In this document: piece after piece, positions 1-12,415 of the stretch
Layout of the letters: every line of letters starts with the position of its first letter
Position numbering within the stretch: position 1 is the first letter of the stretch
Assembly (NCBI GenBank): GCA_963514095.1
Contig: OY741269.1
Location: 19,997,190 to 20,061,189 of the forward strand
Source of the DNA: Eutrigla gurnardus
Taxonomy: Eukaryota; Chordata; Actinopteri; Perciformes; Triglidae
Reading direction: 5' to 3'
Length of the DNA: 64,000 nucleotides
Notes under the pieces: model-generated
What the model was told of the DNA's origin: nothing
What the model saw: the letters and a program-made list of their open reading frames with translations, nothing else
Database searches by the model: none
Position numbers and translations under genes: made by a program

Positions 1-2263
1 AGAGTGTCTTTTTTATATATCACAATTGGTAACACCAGTGTCTCGTACAGAAACTAACAAAATTAAGAAAAATGTAGTCAAATAGAAAAACAACAGATGT
101 TGAACGCAATAAAAAGTTAAATTGCACGCAAAGGAAGTGCCGCAAATTTAAAAAAAAAACTTTTAGTTTGGTGAGAGGAACTTAAGTCATCAGACGTACC
201 TTTAAGGATGAAGTTGTTTTAGAAGATGATGAAGATGATGAAGATGATGAAGATGATGAAGATGAAGTTTGTGATGTTAAATGTAAAATCACACTCCTGA
301 TGTAATTGTGTTGATGTGGGACTGATCTCTGATCTGTGAGACTTGAGGAGGTGTTGCTTCTCCTCTGCTGCTCCCCGGCAAAGCAGCAGTGCAGTCTGGG
401 TCCGGGTCCCGGTCCGGGTCTGGATCTGGAGGAGCTCAGGGAGGTGGGAGGAGTGGCACAGTTTGCTCTCCACTAATCAGCAGAAAATCACAACCCAACT
501 CCCCCATGCTGCTTAGCCGCCTCCCCCAACAAACACCGACAACGAGTCCAGCAGCAGTTACAAGAGCTTCATCAATACAATTACACACTTCATCAAATGC
601 TACTAGAGGAGTACAATTACACAATAAAGTACAAATACACACTTAATGTGGTAAAAACCTCACATTAACGCAAAACAACTAAACACCTTGTAATAAATCT
701 TAATAAATAAACACAACAGAACACCAGTTATTTTTTTTTCTTAGAGAGGAATTTATGGGTGAATGTTTATGTTTTTTGTCACATTACTGTTTCAATATTT
801 AATCAATGTATTTATGTTTTTTTTGTTTAGTTTTTTAATGTTTCTGTTGGGTTTGTATATATATGTATTTAAAAAAATGAAATTACTAAAAAATCCTGTT
901 ATTTTAACGAATTAGCAGCATTTTTGGGGGTTTGAGTTGCTCTAATGAGATCCGACAACTCTACAGATTTAAGGTGTAGAAAGGTCAGACAGGTCAGAGA
1001 CAGACGGGCTTCAAGGAAAAGTCCCCCCCCCCCCGGCTGTGTTTTCTTGGAATCATTCATGCTTTATGCGCATCACGTCTCTGATGTTTGTTGTCATGTT
1101 TGTGAATGCTTCTCCAGGAAGTATGAAGCTTTTTGTTTTCTGAGGATCTCTTTTGTTCCACAATTAATTCATTGAAATGCTGAATGTGAGTTCGAGGGGG
1201 GGAGGGGTGTGTGTGTGTTTGTCTTTTGGGGGATCAGTTAATCCAGACCCGGTTAAATAAAGGTTAAAGGGAACGTGTGAATACTGCAGCGTTCAAAAAA
1301 GAAAAGGTCTCTGGTAGGGGAAGACGTTTGTATCGTTAAATGCAATACATTACGTTAAAGTTCAAGCCCTTTAAGGCCAAACAGTAAAACCTGAGACTTA
1401 AGTGTGACAACGTCAACGTAACAAAAATGTTCCTACATAACAAGGAATCAATGAAGATGATTTATACTGAAGACTGTCAGCGAAGTTGGAAAAGGAGTAA
1501 AACCAACGTTAGCTTTCATCAACAAATGCAACGTTTTAGGGCTCTTTTGTGGGGCTTTTAGGGCTATAACAAACTCTGGGAGGGTATCTGTGATTTCATA
1601 TTTTAATACATTTACCTTTGACCCAATACAACTGAGCAGATTAGGATTTCAGCATCCTGCCATCCATGAGTAGAAACCAGTGAACCAGACTAACAGGACC
1701 AGGTCTTTAGAAACCCCCTCCACTAAAACCGCCTCTCTATGAAGATGATCAATCCAGTGAAGTGAACTAAATCAGTGACTCCTTCCCGAACCATAGTAGG
1801 TCTGCGGTCTAGTGATAATAGTGGGATGAATTCCAGCGATCCGGTTCTGAGAAGACCAAGGCAGACAATGTTTCCCATTGAGGGGACGGAGTCACCTGGT
1901 CTGGACTCAGTGATGCCTGGGACTGGGAGGATGTCCAGGGGGGAGACGGCACTGTGGTCTTGTGGGCTGATAGTAACGAGAGCAGAGCCGTCACATGTAC
2001 AGGAGACGACAGCAAGCCAGCAGCGTCACAACCAGGACCTGGTCTTGGTGGATACGTCGATCCTCTACAGGCTCTTTTATAGAGAACATGATAACCTCGA
2101 CAGCAGGGGTGGCTAAAGAAAAAAAGGATTCACAACAAGCAATTTGTAGTTTTCTACCAGTTACACTGCAAGAAAATCTGTTTTTAGAGCAGAAATTCTG
2201 CCGGGGCTGTGAATGATGTTCCAACATTCTAACGTAACAGATTCCTTTAATGATTTTCATTAA

Positions 2264-2265
<2 letters not shown>

Positions 2266-2318
<53 letters not shown>
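2266..2318. repeat. TA dinucleotide microsatellite
   Basis: An uninterrupted run of about 26 TA units. Confidence 0.95.
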
Positions 2319-2319
<1 letters not shown>

Positions 2320-2479
2320 TTTCAAACAACAAATTAATAAAAGTGTTAGAATTATAATTAAAAATGTAGATGGACTGACTTCAGCACCAAAGACACATTT
2401 CTATTCAATGTGAATTAAGTGAGGAGTATTGTCGTCTCAGATATGAATCTGTAGGCTTAAAGAAGACAAACTTGTAACA

Positions 2480-2670
2480 TAAACTGTGTTTATAATCATA
2501 TGTTCTACTCTGTTACATATGATTATATGTTCTACTGTGTTTATGTATGATCATATGTTCTACTGTGTTTGTTATATGATCATATGTTCTACTGTGTTTG
2601 TTATATATGATCATATGATCTACTGTGTTTGTTACATAATGCTCTACTGCGTTTGTTACATATGATCACG
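2480..2670. repeat. tandem repeat, unit about 30-33 bp, about six copies
   Basis: The unit is TGATCATATGTTCTACTGTG plus a short variable TTTGTTATA part. Copies degrade toward the right end. Confidence 0.85.
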
Positions 2671-3535
2671 TTTCACTTAATGTAAGAGCAGATGGAGGTT
2701 GACTGTATCCAGATCATCTGACTCTCAGCAGCATCATGGACTTTTTTTTTATTGGGGGGGGGGGGGGGGGGACTAAGTCGGCAAAGAATGTGAATGATTT
2801 TTAAGCCAAACGAAGCTTTCATAATAACGGAGCGCCGCCTTTGAACTGTGGGAGGAGTTTCGTCCCCAGACTTCAGGAGGATGTGAAGCGACGCCTCATC
2901 ACATCACCTTCTCTTTTCCCAGCACGTGAGGCAGGTGCAGCCCCTCAGCACGGGGGGTCATTGTGGGAGATTTCTTTTAATCCCTCTATGGCGAGTCCAA
3001 CACTCCGCCGTTTCTGCTGCAACCTTTGTACCACATATTAAAAAGGGATTCTTCGAGGAAATCAAAAGAAAATCTGATTTAATTTGGGGCTAAAGCTCCA
3101 CCGGGAGAAAAAGGACTCGAATGAACCTCTGACCTGGTTTTGGAGAATGTATTAACCATTTATGAACATTAAACTTTGATCCAGGATTTTAGATTTATGA
3201 AATAAATCACTGTGAAATGAGCAGAAACGCTGCTGTTTGTATTTAGAGAGAGGGAGATACATCAGGCCGTTTTGATTGGCTGAGCTATATAATATCTAAC
3301 ACCTTGTGATTGGGTCACACTTCCTCCCTCCCTCACACCGTCTTCAAACCTTCACAACTTTATTATAGGACCTTGGGGGGGAGGGGGGACATTGGCCAAT
3401 CTTCATAGTTAAGTAGTAGAACGCACCGTTTAATCTGTAATGTTGCCATAGCAACTGTTGTAGCATCCACTTTTGAATAAAGTAAAGCGACTCTCATCAA
3501 GTCCTGGACTCCCTGAGGAACCCAAAGCGACTATC

Positions 3536-3561
3536 AGACAGACAGACAGACAGACAGACAG
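3536..3561. repeat. CAGA tetranucleotide run
   Basis: Six to seven CAGA units followed by GTAGAGACAGA-type sequence. Confidence 0.9.
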
Positions 3562-3708
3562 GTAGAGACAGAGAGACAGGTAGAGACAGACTACATGAGG
3601 AACATTTAACATCCTCACTCTGATAACAGCAGAGGAAACTACACTGTTGCTGGAACACGACTCACTACTTTGTTCACCAGTTAAAGCTGTGGAGCTCGCA
3701 GGCAGGCA

Positions 3709-3821
3709 GAAACCAGTGTAGCATGAAAGAATGATGGAATTAGCACGCTAGCTAACTAGCAGACAGCTGGCTAGTTAGCTAGCGGGCTAATTCCGTCATT
3801 CTTTCATGCTACACTGGTTTC
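3709..3821. repeat. near-perfect palindrome, arms about 52 bp
   Basis: The left arm GAAACCAGTGTAGCATGAAA... (3709-3760) is the reverse complement of the right arm ...TTTCATGCTACACTGGTTTC (3770-3821) with about two mismatches. The spacer is only 9 bases. It could extrude as a hairpin. Beyond the right arm comes a TAGCTAAC-rich tract to about 3962. Confidence 0.9.
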
Positions 3822-4635
3822 AGGAAATGAGGACAAGATAACTAGCTAACTCACTAACTAGCTAACAAGATACCTAGCTAACTAGATACCTAGCTAATTA
3901 CCTAGCTAAGTAGCTGCATGGCTAACTAGCTACCTAACTAGCTAAATAACTAACTAGATACCGATTCTGAGTCACAGCCCCCACGTTCCCATGACGACAG
4001 ACATTCTGTTTGTTTAGGTCTGAACCGATGTAGGTAAAGTTATGTGAAATCTTCATAAACACAAACTTGGACCGTTCATAAGTCGGAGCGCCGTGGGAAC
4101 TCTGACGCCACCGATGACATCACACATTCAGACAGTCGTATTTTCTCTTGAGTTTATTAACAGAAACGTATTAAGATTTAATATGCAGGAATGGGACCTC
4201 CTGTGGATACATGGCATGATCATATTATGTACATTCTTCAAGGAGACAGTGCACAGATGTGGGGGGGGGGGGGGGGATCCTACAACATCAGAGGTCACCT
4301 GACTGACGTGAGTGGCGTGAACACTGACTGCTTCCAGATAAAAATGTGGTTTTCTATTAAGAAACAAAAAGTTAATACTTTTTTTTTTGTCGTACATCAA
4401 TTTCTATTTACAAACATGGGAGAGAATCTACCAGTGTTGTTCTTTACTAACAATATACACAATCCTCATGTAACACAACAACCATGTGTGCAGCTGGTCA
4501 CCCAGACCTCCTGTGAAGGACCTGAACCAGGGCAGACCTGAACCAGAGCAGACCTGCGTCCACTCCTCTTTAGCTTATAGCGCTTTTAAAGCTCATTGCA
4601 CATTCCCCCCGACAGACGTTTGTGTCTTTGTGTTT

Positions 4636-4641
4636 TTTATT
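4636..4641 (-). terminator. candidate herc2 polyadenylation signal
   Basis: On the minus strand an AATAAA hexamer lies 33 bases after the stop codon. A second one is at 4153-4158, about 520 bases after the stop. The first would give an unusually short 3' UTR, so the second (or both) may be used. Transcript ends would decide. Confidence 0.4.
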
Positions 4642-4673
4642 CATCTGAACACATCGACGCGGAACGATGAGGT

Positions 4674-7600
4674 TCAGTGTCCCGTCAGGTAGTCCTGGGT
4701 GGAGTCCGAGGCGAAGGAGTCGGCGTCCTCGTTGTCGGAGTCCTCGCTGCTGTCGTCGGCGGCCGGCTCCCCCGACAGGGCGATGCGGGCGTAGTCGTCC
4801 GTGTCGATGGACTTGCAGAAATGGATGGCGTACTTCAGCTTCTCTTCCAGCACCTGTTTGCACGAATACCTGGGCAGCTTCAGCAGGAAGAAACAGGTGT
4901 AGGACTCTGGCAGGAAGTGGTCTGGGGGGTTGTACTTGTCCAGGACCTGAGGGGGGCAGACAAGACGGCGTTGTTAGGGATCTGAATCAGCTGGACTTAT
5001 ACGTCGTAGCAACCGTGGCTACATGCGTCCCAACACACAAACTGTCTATAAGAATGGCGACGCCACCAGTACGATTCTGGACTAGGAAGGAAGTGACCAT
5101 ATTTGGACTGTAGAGGAGTTGTCTCAGTAGCGACCTGTCAATCACACGGTACAGAAAAAGGCTCATTTTCTCATAGACTTCTATACAATCAGAGAGGAGT
5201 CGCCCCCTGGTGGCCAACAGGGAAAATGAAGCGTTAAGGCTTTTCAGCTTCGGCTTTACTTTGACCTTCCATGGTCACTGATATTGATGTCAAGAGGCTC
5301 AAAAGGATATTTAAAGACTAGAAAATGCATTTCCTGCGGAAATACGTGGAAATGCTTTAATGCTGAAGCAACATTGAAAAAAAAGCAGAATATTTGAAGA
5401 AAATATTAAAAAAGCTGAATATTTGAAGAAAATATTAAAAAAGCTGAATATTTGAAGAGAATATAAAAAAAGCTGAATATGTGCAAAAGTATGAAAAAGC
5501 TGAATAGTTGAGGAGAATATTAAAAAAGCTGAATATGTGCAAAAGTATGAAAAAGCTGAATATTTGAAGAGAATATTAAAAAAAGCTGAATATTTGAAAA
5601 GTTTGAAAAAGCTGAATAGCTGAGGGGAATATTCAAAAAGTTGAATATGCAAAAAGTTTTAAAAAGCTGAATAGCTGTAGAGAATATTCAAAAAGCTGAA
5701 TATGTGAAAAGTATGAAAAAGCTGAATAGCTGAAGAGAATATTCAAAAAGCTGAATATGTGAAAAGTATGAAAAAGCTGAATGTCTGTCCCTCTCTCTCT
5801 CTCTCTCTTTCTCTCTAATGTCTCACTCTCTGTCTGTCTCTCTCTCTCTGTGTGTCTCTCTCTGTCTCACTCACTCTCTGTCTGTCTGTCACTCTGTCTG
5901 TCAGTCCCCCCCTCTCTCTATCTGTCCATCACGCTGACGATGTCATATGTCATGATGTCATATGTCATCTATCTGTCCATCACGCTCTCTGTCTGTCCCT
6001 CTGTCTCTGTGTCTGTCCCTATCTCTTTCTGTGTCTGTCCCTCTCTCTCTCTGTCTCTCTGTCTGTCCCTCTGTCTCTGTGTCTGTCCCTCTGTCTCTGT
6101 CTGTCCCTATCTCTTTCTGTGTCTGTCCCGCTTTCTCTCTCTCTCTGTCTGTCTGTCTTTCTATCTGTTTGTGTGTGTGTGTGTCTGTGTGTGTCTGTTA
6201 GCCAATACATGTCACTGAACTCAGCTGTCACTCAAGTACTGCCGAGCACTACCGAGTACTACCGAGTACTACCGAGTACTACTGAGACTCAAGTACTGAG
6301 AACTACTAGGTACAGGTCACTGAACTCAGCTGTCACTCAAGTACTACCGAGTACTCCATTTTAAAGTTTAAATGGAGTTTCTAGGTGAAAGTATGGCTGA
6401 GCTGAAGAGGTTTGACTAAAAAAACTACATATCCCACTACTAATGTAGTTTTAGTACATTCCTGTCCTCCAATCAGAGCACACCTGCTGTCAGTTATGAA
6501 GATCAGTGCCACACAGTGCTGTCACCATGGCAACGGCCCTTGCTGCGTGTGTATGACTGCTTTGGAGCGTCTCTCTGCTTCTCTCTATCGCTCAATTCCC
6601 CCTCTGCGCATGGGTCCGAACAAAAGCATGCCACGCTCACACCGAAACTCCTATCGCCAAAATTTTCGGACCGTTAGCGCCACAAGACTCGGCTGAAGAC
6701 ACTGATGACTTTTATTTTTTCCTAGTGTCAGAAATGTGGACGCTAGGGCGAGTTAGAAATGCTGTTCATATCAGGTTTCTTTGAAAATCTGCTTCTAAAT
6801 TAACATTGGAGCGGATGACGAGAAAACCTGACTTGGCCGCGCTTAGAGGTTGCTAGTTCAAATTCTGTAAAACTCACAGAGATTTTGAGCACATTGTGAG
6901 AGACGGGACAAGTTTGTCTACAAAATTGGAAAATATCACGTCTGTAGAGTGAAGATCGTGGCCGGGAGGAGTTTGGAAAGGAAAAAACTCTGAGAAGCCC
7001 TCACACTCTAACTGATGATGTCACGCACTCTAGCCCAGAAGGTTCCGCGCAATACACACCCATTGAAAACTCAAAAAAAGTCTGAAAACAGCATCATATT
7101 TAAACACTGATAATTTAAAAACTGTAATAGATATCACAATGAAAAGTAATAGCTGAATAGCTGAAGGTTTTGTGAATGTTTTAAAATTTGAATGACGTCT
7201 GTAGGTGGAAGTATGCAGACTGCCATGCTTTTCAAAGAGGAGCATGTTAAAGAGGTTTTTAGGCTGATCTCCATAGGAATGCATTGAAAAAAAAATATGG
7301 AAAAGGCTGAATATATGAAAAAGTATGAAAGGCTGAAAAAATGTTGAAGATATCCCGGAAAGAGCTGAAAAAGCTGAACATTTTGATAGCTGAATGGTTT
7401 TTGTAGCTGAAAGTATGCAGAAGCTAGAGGCGACCAAAAAACGTACGGAAGAAGAAAAATAAGAAAAATAAAGATTAGGATAACATAGGTTGGAAATGCT
7501 TGAAAGCATTTCCACCAATAAAACCCCACCCAGCCACAGTCCAGATCACCCTGCTACATTCTGGGAAGAGATAGGGAAAAATCAGCTGATGAAGTCCGAG

Positions 7601-9727
7601 ACTTGGAAGCAGACCTCATCCGCCATCCTTCAGGGCTGCTATTTGAAAACTATAGTCTGATCCGTAAGACTACAGTGAATGAAAACCTCGTAGCATGATT
7701 AGAAGATCAGCTGACTGCAGCTCATTTCTCTTGAATGTAAAACACTTTATTATCTAAACACTCATTCTACCGCTCCATCAAACTGTTCTCAAGTTTAACA
7801 TTTACAGCTTATTTACATATTTATCTGTTGATTTTCCAGATATTTATCATGAGTCTGGTTTCTAAATCCACATCAGCATCAGTCAGATCCTCGACACAGA
7901 AAATATCTAAAAAGACAACACGTGACTTTTAAAGCTGCTTGGTGAACGTTAGCCGACATTCAATCCAGTGTTAAAAAGGCTGTTTTTTTTTAAATGGAGT
8001 CTGGTGCAGCGCTCACTCCACATGAAACACCTCGTTGTTCACAATGGAGCCTGATGAGCATCATGGGAGTTTTCCTTTGTATCCAGCAGCTATATAGTTT
8101 GACCTCAACATCACACCTCCTGTCATGTGACCACCGTGCATCACCTCATTTTTTGCTTTGTTTTTAACGTTGAAAGTCTTTGTGTTTATTTGTCTTCTCG
8201 GGACCACGTTGGAAAGTGAGTTATTATTTTCTTTATTTGTCTGCACATTCCCACGTCTCACCTGGACGACGAAGTCCCGCCCACGGAAGTCGGCGATTGT
8301 GCGCGGCAGGCGTGTGCGTCCCCAGACGAACCTCAGGAAGAGGGAGCGCTCTGTGTTGGAGAAGGACTCCATCACCTCCCAGAACCACTGGATGAGCGAC
8401 GACGTGGGCTCCACCCCCTTGTAGGTGGCCACCGACTTCAGCAGGTGCAGAGGGATGTCTGGGCTCCCACACACCTGAGGACCACACACACAACACACAC
8501 ACAGTCAGAGCGGAGGCGGGGGGGAGGGCGGTCACGAGCGTAGCGGCGCTCTCACTCACCATAGTCTCCAGCTCGTACCCGGTGAACAGCGACAGCAGGG
8601 GGACCGGGACCACGCGGGCCATCCCCTCACGCACCGCCGACACCTGCTCGTCGAACTCGTGGAGCCTGAAAGGAAACAGGAAGTCAGACAGGGTCGGGGA
8701 CGGGGAGGCTTCCTTCGCCTCGGCAGCTCTCCTCACCTGTAGTTGATGGCGAGGCGGACGTAACTGGCGCGGTTCTCCAGGGTGATGTGCGAGTACTTGG
8801 AGCTGAGCTGGATGTCCTGGCCGCTGGCGTTGGGCACCGTGAATGGCAGCGTCATCGCCTCGAACTCCTCCGCCGTCGCCTCGTTATCCCGGATGTACAT
8901 CAGACCAGGGATGAAGTCCTTATCCACCTGGGGGGGTCAGAGCAGACCAGCATGACATGAAACATCATCCCACTTTGAGTCTTCCCTTTTTCATTTAGCT
9001 CTATGGAGCAGCTACAATGTTAGCATAGCCTAGCACCAACCAACCAGACTCCATACCGAAAACCAGCGTTTTAAAAAGTAGTTAGCTTGTAGTCTTTCAG
9101 ACAGACCTAACAAAGCATGACTTCACACTCTTTACTGATCACCATCATCATGGAGTTATTTTCTTTTTATCTGGTTATTGATATTAAATCACAGATAAAT
9201 AGTTTATTCTGGATTCCTCCAGCTGTGGTGAACCAGCCCACTTTGGTCTTGCTCGATCCAGTGAATCCAGTGAAATCCACAAGCACCTCTGGATGATGTC
9301 ATGATGATGTCATGAAGCCAGACAAACAGCGTTTGGTTTCCTGGTGGATCTGGGACTTCAACATGTAACAAAGCAGCAATAGTGGGATTTCACCCATGAT
9401 GGAGGAGCCCTGGCCTGGAGGTCTACGTGGAGGTGAAGTCCTGCCTGCTGTCTGGGGGCGTCGACAGAGAGTGATGCTGACTAATCCAAATGATGCTGTA
9501 ATCAAAGTCGCACGAGTAACGCAAGGCTAAATAATAGAGGTGAAAGCCTCACGTTACATTGTGATCCGTTCAAGCGCTACTGAGGAATTAACAGTACAGG
9601 TGTAAAAAGCGACTTTATCACGATGCAAAACTTGACCAAATCCAGCGGTTTGAAGCAGATGTTGAGATTAAATAGATGTTTTAGAGGGAATGATTGAGAA
9701 CAGAGTCCTTTTACCTGAATGCCTCCT

Positions 9728-9781
<54 letters not shown>

Positions 9782-12415
9782 TGTGTGTGTGCGTGTGTTG
9801 AAGTGCGTGTGTGTACTCGTGTTGCATCACAGCTCCCGTGAGCTACACTGCGTCTCTGGTCTTATGCTGGACTCGCTACCCATCTAACCTTTCTTGTGTC
9901 TCCAGGGCGAAGCGGGGAAACAAGAGCCGCTCTGTGAAGGAAAAAAAGGCCCTTTTTTTTATTCTTCTGCTGTCGGTGACGGTGCAGGAGCTCATGATCA
10001 CAGCGTGAGGCGGGAAGGACTCACGCTCTCCACAGACTGTGGGCTCATGACCGGTTGGTTTCCCTGGAAGGAACGGAGCTGTGCAGGTACAGTCGGACTG
10101 CAGCTGACGGGATTAACGTTAATCTGAGCAGGAATGTAAAGGAGTCGCCTCACGGGGTCTTATGTAACGTCTGACACGGAGGGAGGAATTCCTCCTGGAA
10201 GTTAATCTGCAGACGAGCAGTAACATACAGTAATAACTTCACGTAATAGTGAGCCTCCTGCTAGTTTCAGATTTATATAAATATCAATATATGTTATAGA
10301 TGTTTGTGGTGAGGTTTGATCTTTCAAGTGACTCCTAATAAATTATGTTTTAATTTGAACTTCACTCAACATTTCCGTTAGACGTTTTAAACTATTTGAA
10401 CGTGTGTTTTAACAATTTGGCTTAAAATTAATGAATGAAAACAAAACAAAAAGTCAACAAAATTACTGGGTTACATTTATTAAAAAACATCCTAGTTTGG
10501 CTGAAAATGAAACGACTCCTTGGTTCATTAACATGAGTCTCGTGTGTCTTTGGACCCTAACCCACCAGCCAGACCTGGTCCCTACGTGGACTGTCAGGAC
10601 TCGTCTCAACTACTTCTTCCACACTGATGGTATCAGCAGGATATGATCATCAATGTTTCAAACCTCTGGGTAAAAGTTTCTTAGTTATGGATCAGATTTA
10701 TCAGGATTAACTTCTATTAACGGTGATGCTACAAATCCAAAACAGAAGTCTAAAACAGGCTGAAAGTCACATTTAGAGTACGAACCTCACTGAGGTCGGC
10801 GATGGTCAGATTCATGCCGGCCAGCTGCTTCCAGACCGGCTCTGCCAGGTTCAGACTGAGAGGGCTGCCGGTCCGGATGGCGATGCCCAGCAGGACTCCT
10901 GCAGATGCAGCAGGGCGGAGAGAATTACCCACAAAGCAACACGGGAAAGAAGCACCTGACTGAAGGGAAAACCAGAGCTGCGTATCTGGAAGCTCAGCAG
11001 GTCAGAGCAGCTGTTTCATCAGCCAACACGCCAAGAAGCGCTTTTATTATTATTTTTTTTTAATTAATTAATTTTTTAAAGAAAAATAAAATTATGTATA
11101 TTGTACTCCAATTTCGATTTCAATACCAATTTGAATAAAAATAAATAAATAAAACAAAACTGTGTGTCTGAGTGGGATTAACCGGGAGATGACCAGGATT
11201 ATTTACCCAGGAAGCGGAACATGCTCATGTGGAGCGCCGACTTGGCCGCCGGGTTGAGCAGGAAGCAATCCCTGTTGGCGCCCGACTCGTCGCGGCCGTT
11301 GGGCGTGACGATGAGCAGCGGCGTCAGAGCGTTCTGCAGCTCCTCGCACATCTCGGCGATGGACTCACTGTAGCCGCCGCCGCAGTCGTCCACGGACTCG
11401 CCTGGGATCAAACACACGGCACGGGGACTCACACGCTGGACCGCCATGGACGGACTAACTCGCCTTTAAATATGCTGAAGACTTTTATTTTGTTGTTTAC
11501 TTTCTATTATCTTGGTGTTAAATGACTGTTAACTTTATGTAATTGTCACTTTATGGTTTGTTTCATTCCTCGTGATGTTTCATGTAACGAGCTGTGATTT
11601 ACTTTATACAGACAGATAAACTTCTAAAGAACAGATCCATCAGATATATTGATCACTGACCCACAAATTTGACCTTCCACACCCGGTGAGGCAGCAGCAG
11701 GCTGTCTGGGCTGAACGAGCTCATCTTGGCACACATCTGACCAAACACAGACTTGGTCCCGTCAGGTCCCGCCAGACCCCCTTTGCTTCGGGAACGCTTC
11801 ACCTGCAGGGTGAAGAAGAAGAAGGAGGAGGAGGAGGAGACAGAACAAGGCTTAATTTCTATAAACTGGCTTTGTGTTTTGGTGGGAACCATAAACCCTG
11901 GACCCCCTGCAGACGAATCACATGGACTCAGCAGAGTAAAACCCCCCTTGAAAGACGTCACATGTGACCTCACAGTGAAGACAGAGAACAGTGAGGGAGA
12001 GTCAGAGACTTGGAGACAGAGAACAGTGAGGGGGCGGTGGTTCCTCCGGTACCTGGATCCTGTTGAGCTCCACCACGGGTCCGTGCTGCCGGTCCCTCAC
12101 CATCGTGGCCTGAACCACCTTCCTGAAAGCTGCTTCCTGTTCACACACATGAGGAGATGGACGAGTGAGTAAGACGTTATTTAATAGTTTATAAACATTC
12201 CTCCGGGCGACGCCCACCTTGCCCTGGGAGATGAGGATGCCTCGGAGCGTGTCGAAGCCCACCGAGGGTCCGTGGCCGGTCTGGCCCAGCCGGCCCTCCA
12301 GGTCAAACATGGGGATACAGGGGCAGAAGAGCTCGGAGATGTGATGCAGCAGCAGCAGCCGGTTCCTCAGGGCCATGATGGGGATCTCCTGCAGGTGGTT
12401 GTACTCCATGGGGAC
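4674..12415 (-). CDS. herc2: herc2 exons 83-91: HECT catalytic domain and acidic C-terminus (residues 4328-4831)
   Basis: Exons are 12218-12415, 12053-12136, 11661-11802, 11207-11401, 10786-10898, 8737-8927, 8560-8665, 8262-8474 and 4674-4946. The HECT domain accepts ubiquitin from an E2 as a thioester and passes it to the substrate. The N-lobe shows CGGGYSESIAEMCEELQ, IVTPNGRDESGANRDCF and MFRFLGVLLGIAIRTG. The C-lobe shows LLSLFTGYELETMVCGSPDI, WFWEVMESFSNTERSLFLRFVWGRTRLP and, in the last exon, LPESYTCFFLLKLPRYS. The cysteine in TCFF is at about residue 4759 and matches human Cys4762. The tail DDSSEDSDNEDADSFASDS is acidic and ends DYLTGH. The final intron is the longest in this block (3.3 kb). 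The catalytic cysteine and its surroundings are intact. Confidence 0.97.

Larger units (their letters stand above)
1..4673. other. herc2 downstream flank, no gene recognised
   Basis: No open frame here resembles a known protein, and none has a convincing exon border. The right end must contain the herc2 3' UTR. In the ancestral order the neighbour on this side would be oca2, but I see no oca2 exon in these 4.7 kb. Content is microsatellites, G runs at 2754-2771 and 4260-4276, the tandem repeat at 2480-2670, the palindrome at 3709-3821 and TAGCTAAC-type low-complexity sequence at 3838-3962. Confidence 0.6.

Noticed and set aside
219..473. 84-codon minus-strand frame as a first exon of oca2
   Set aside because: No resemblance to the OCA2 protein and a low-complexity Ile/Phe tail from a GAT-rich tract.
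1775..2116. 113-codon plus-strand frame downstream of herc2
   Set aside because: No recognisable domain, overlapping open frames on both strands, and no splice or promoter support.
4667..5113. 148-codon plus-strand frame rich in Arg and Pro
   Set aside because: Antisense shadow of the last herc2 exon, which is strongly supported on the other strand.
5781..6364. Long plus-strand frames rich in Ser, Leu, Cys and Val
   Set aside because: They are translations of a TC/CTGT simple repeat, open in several frames at once; no start context, exon border or family match.
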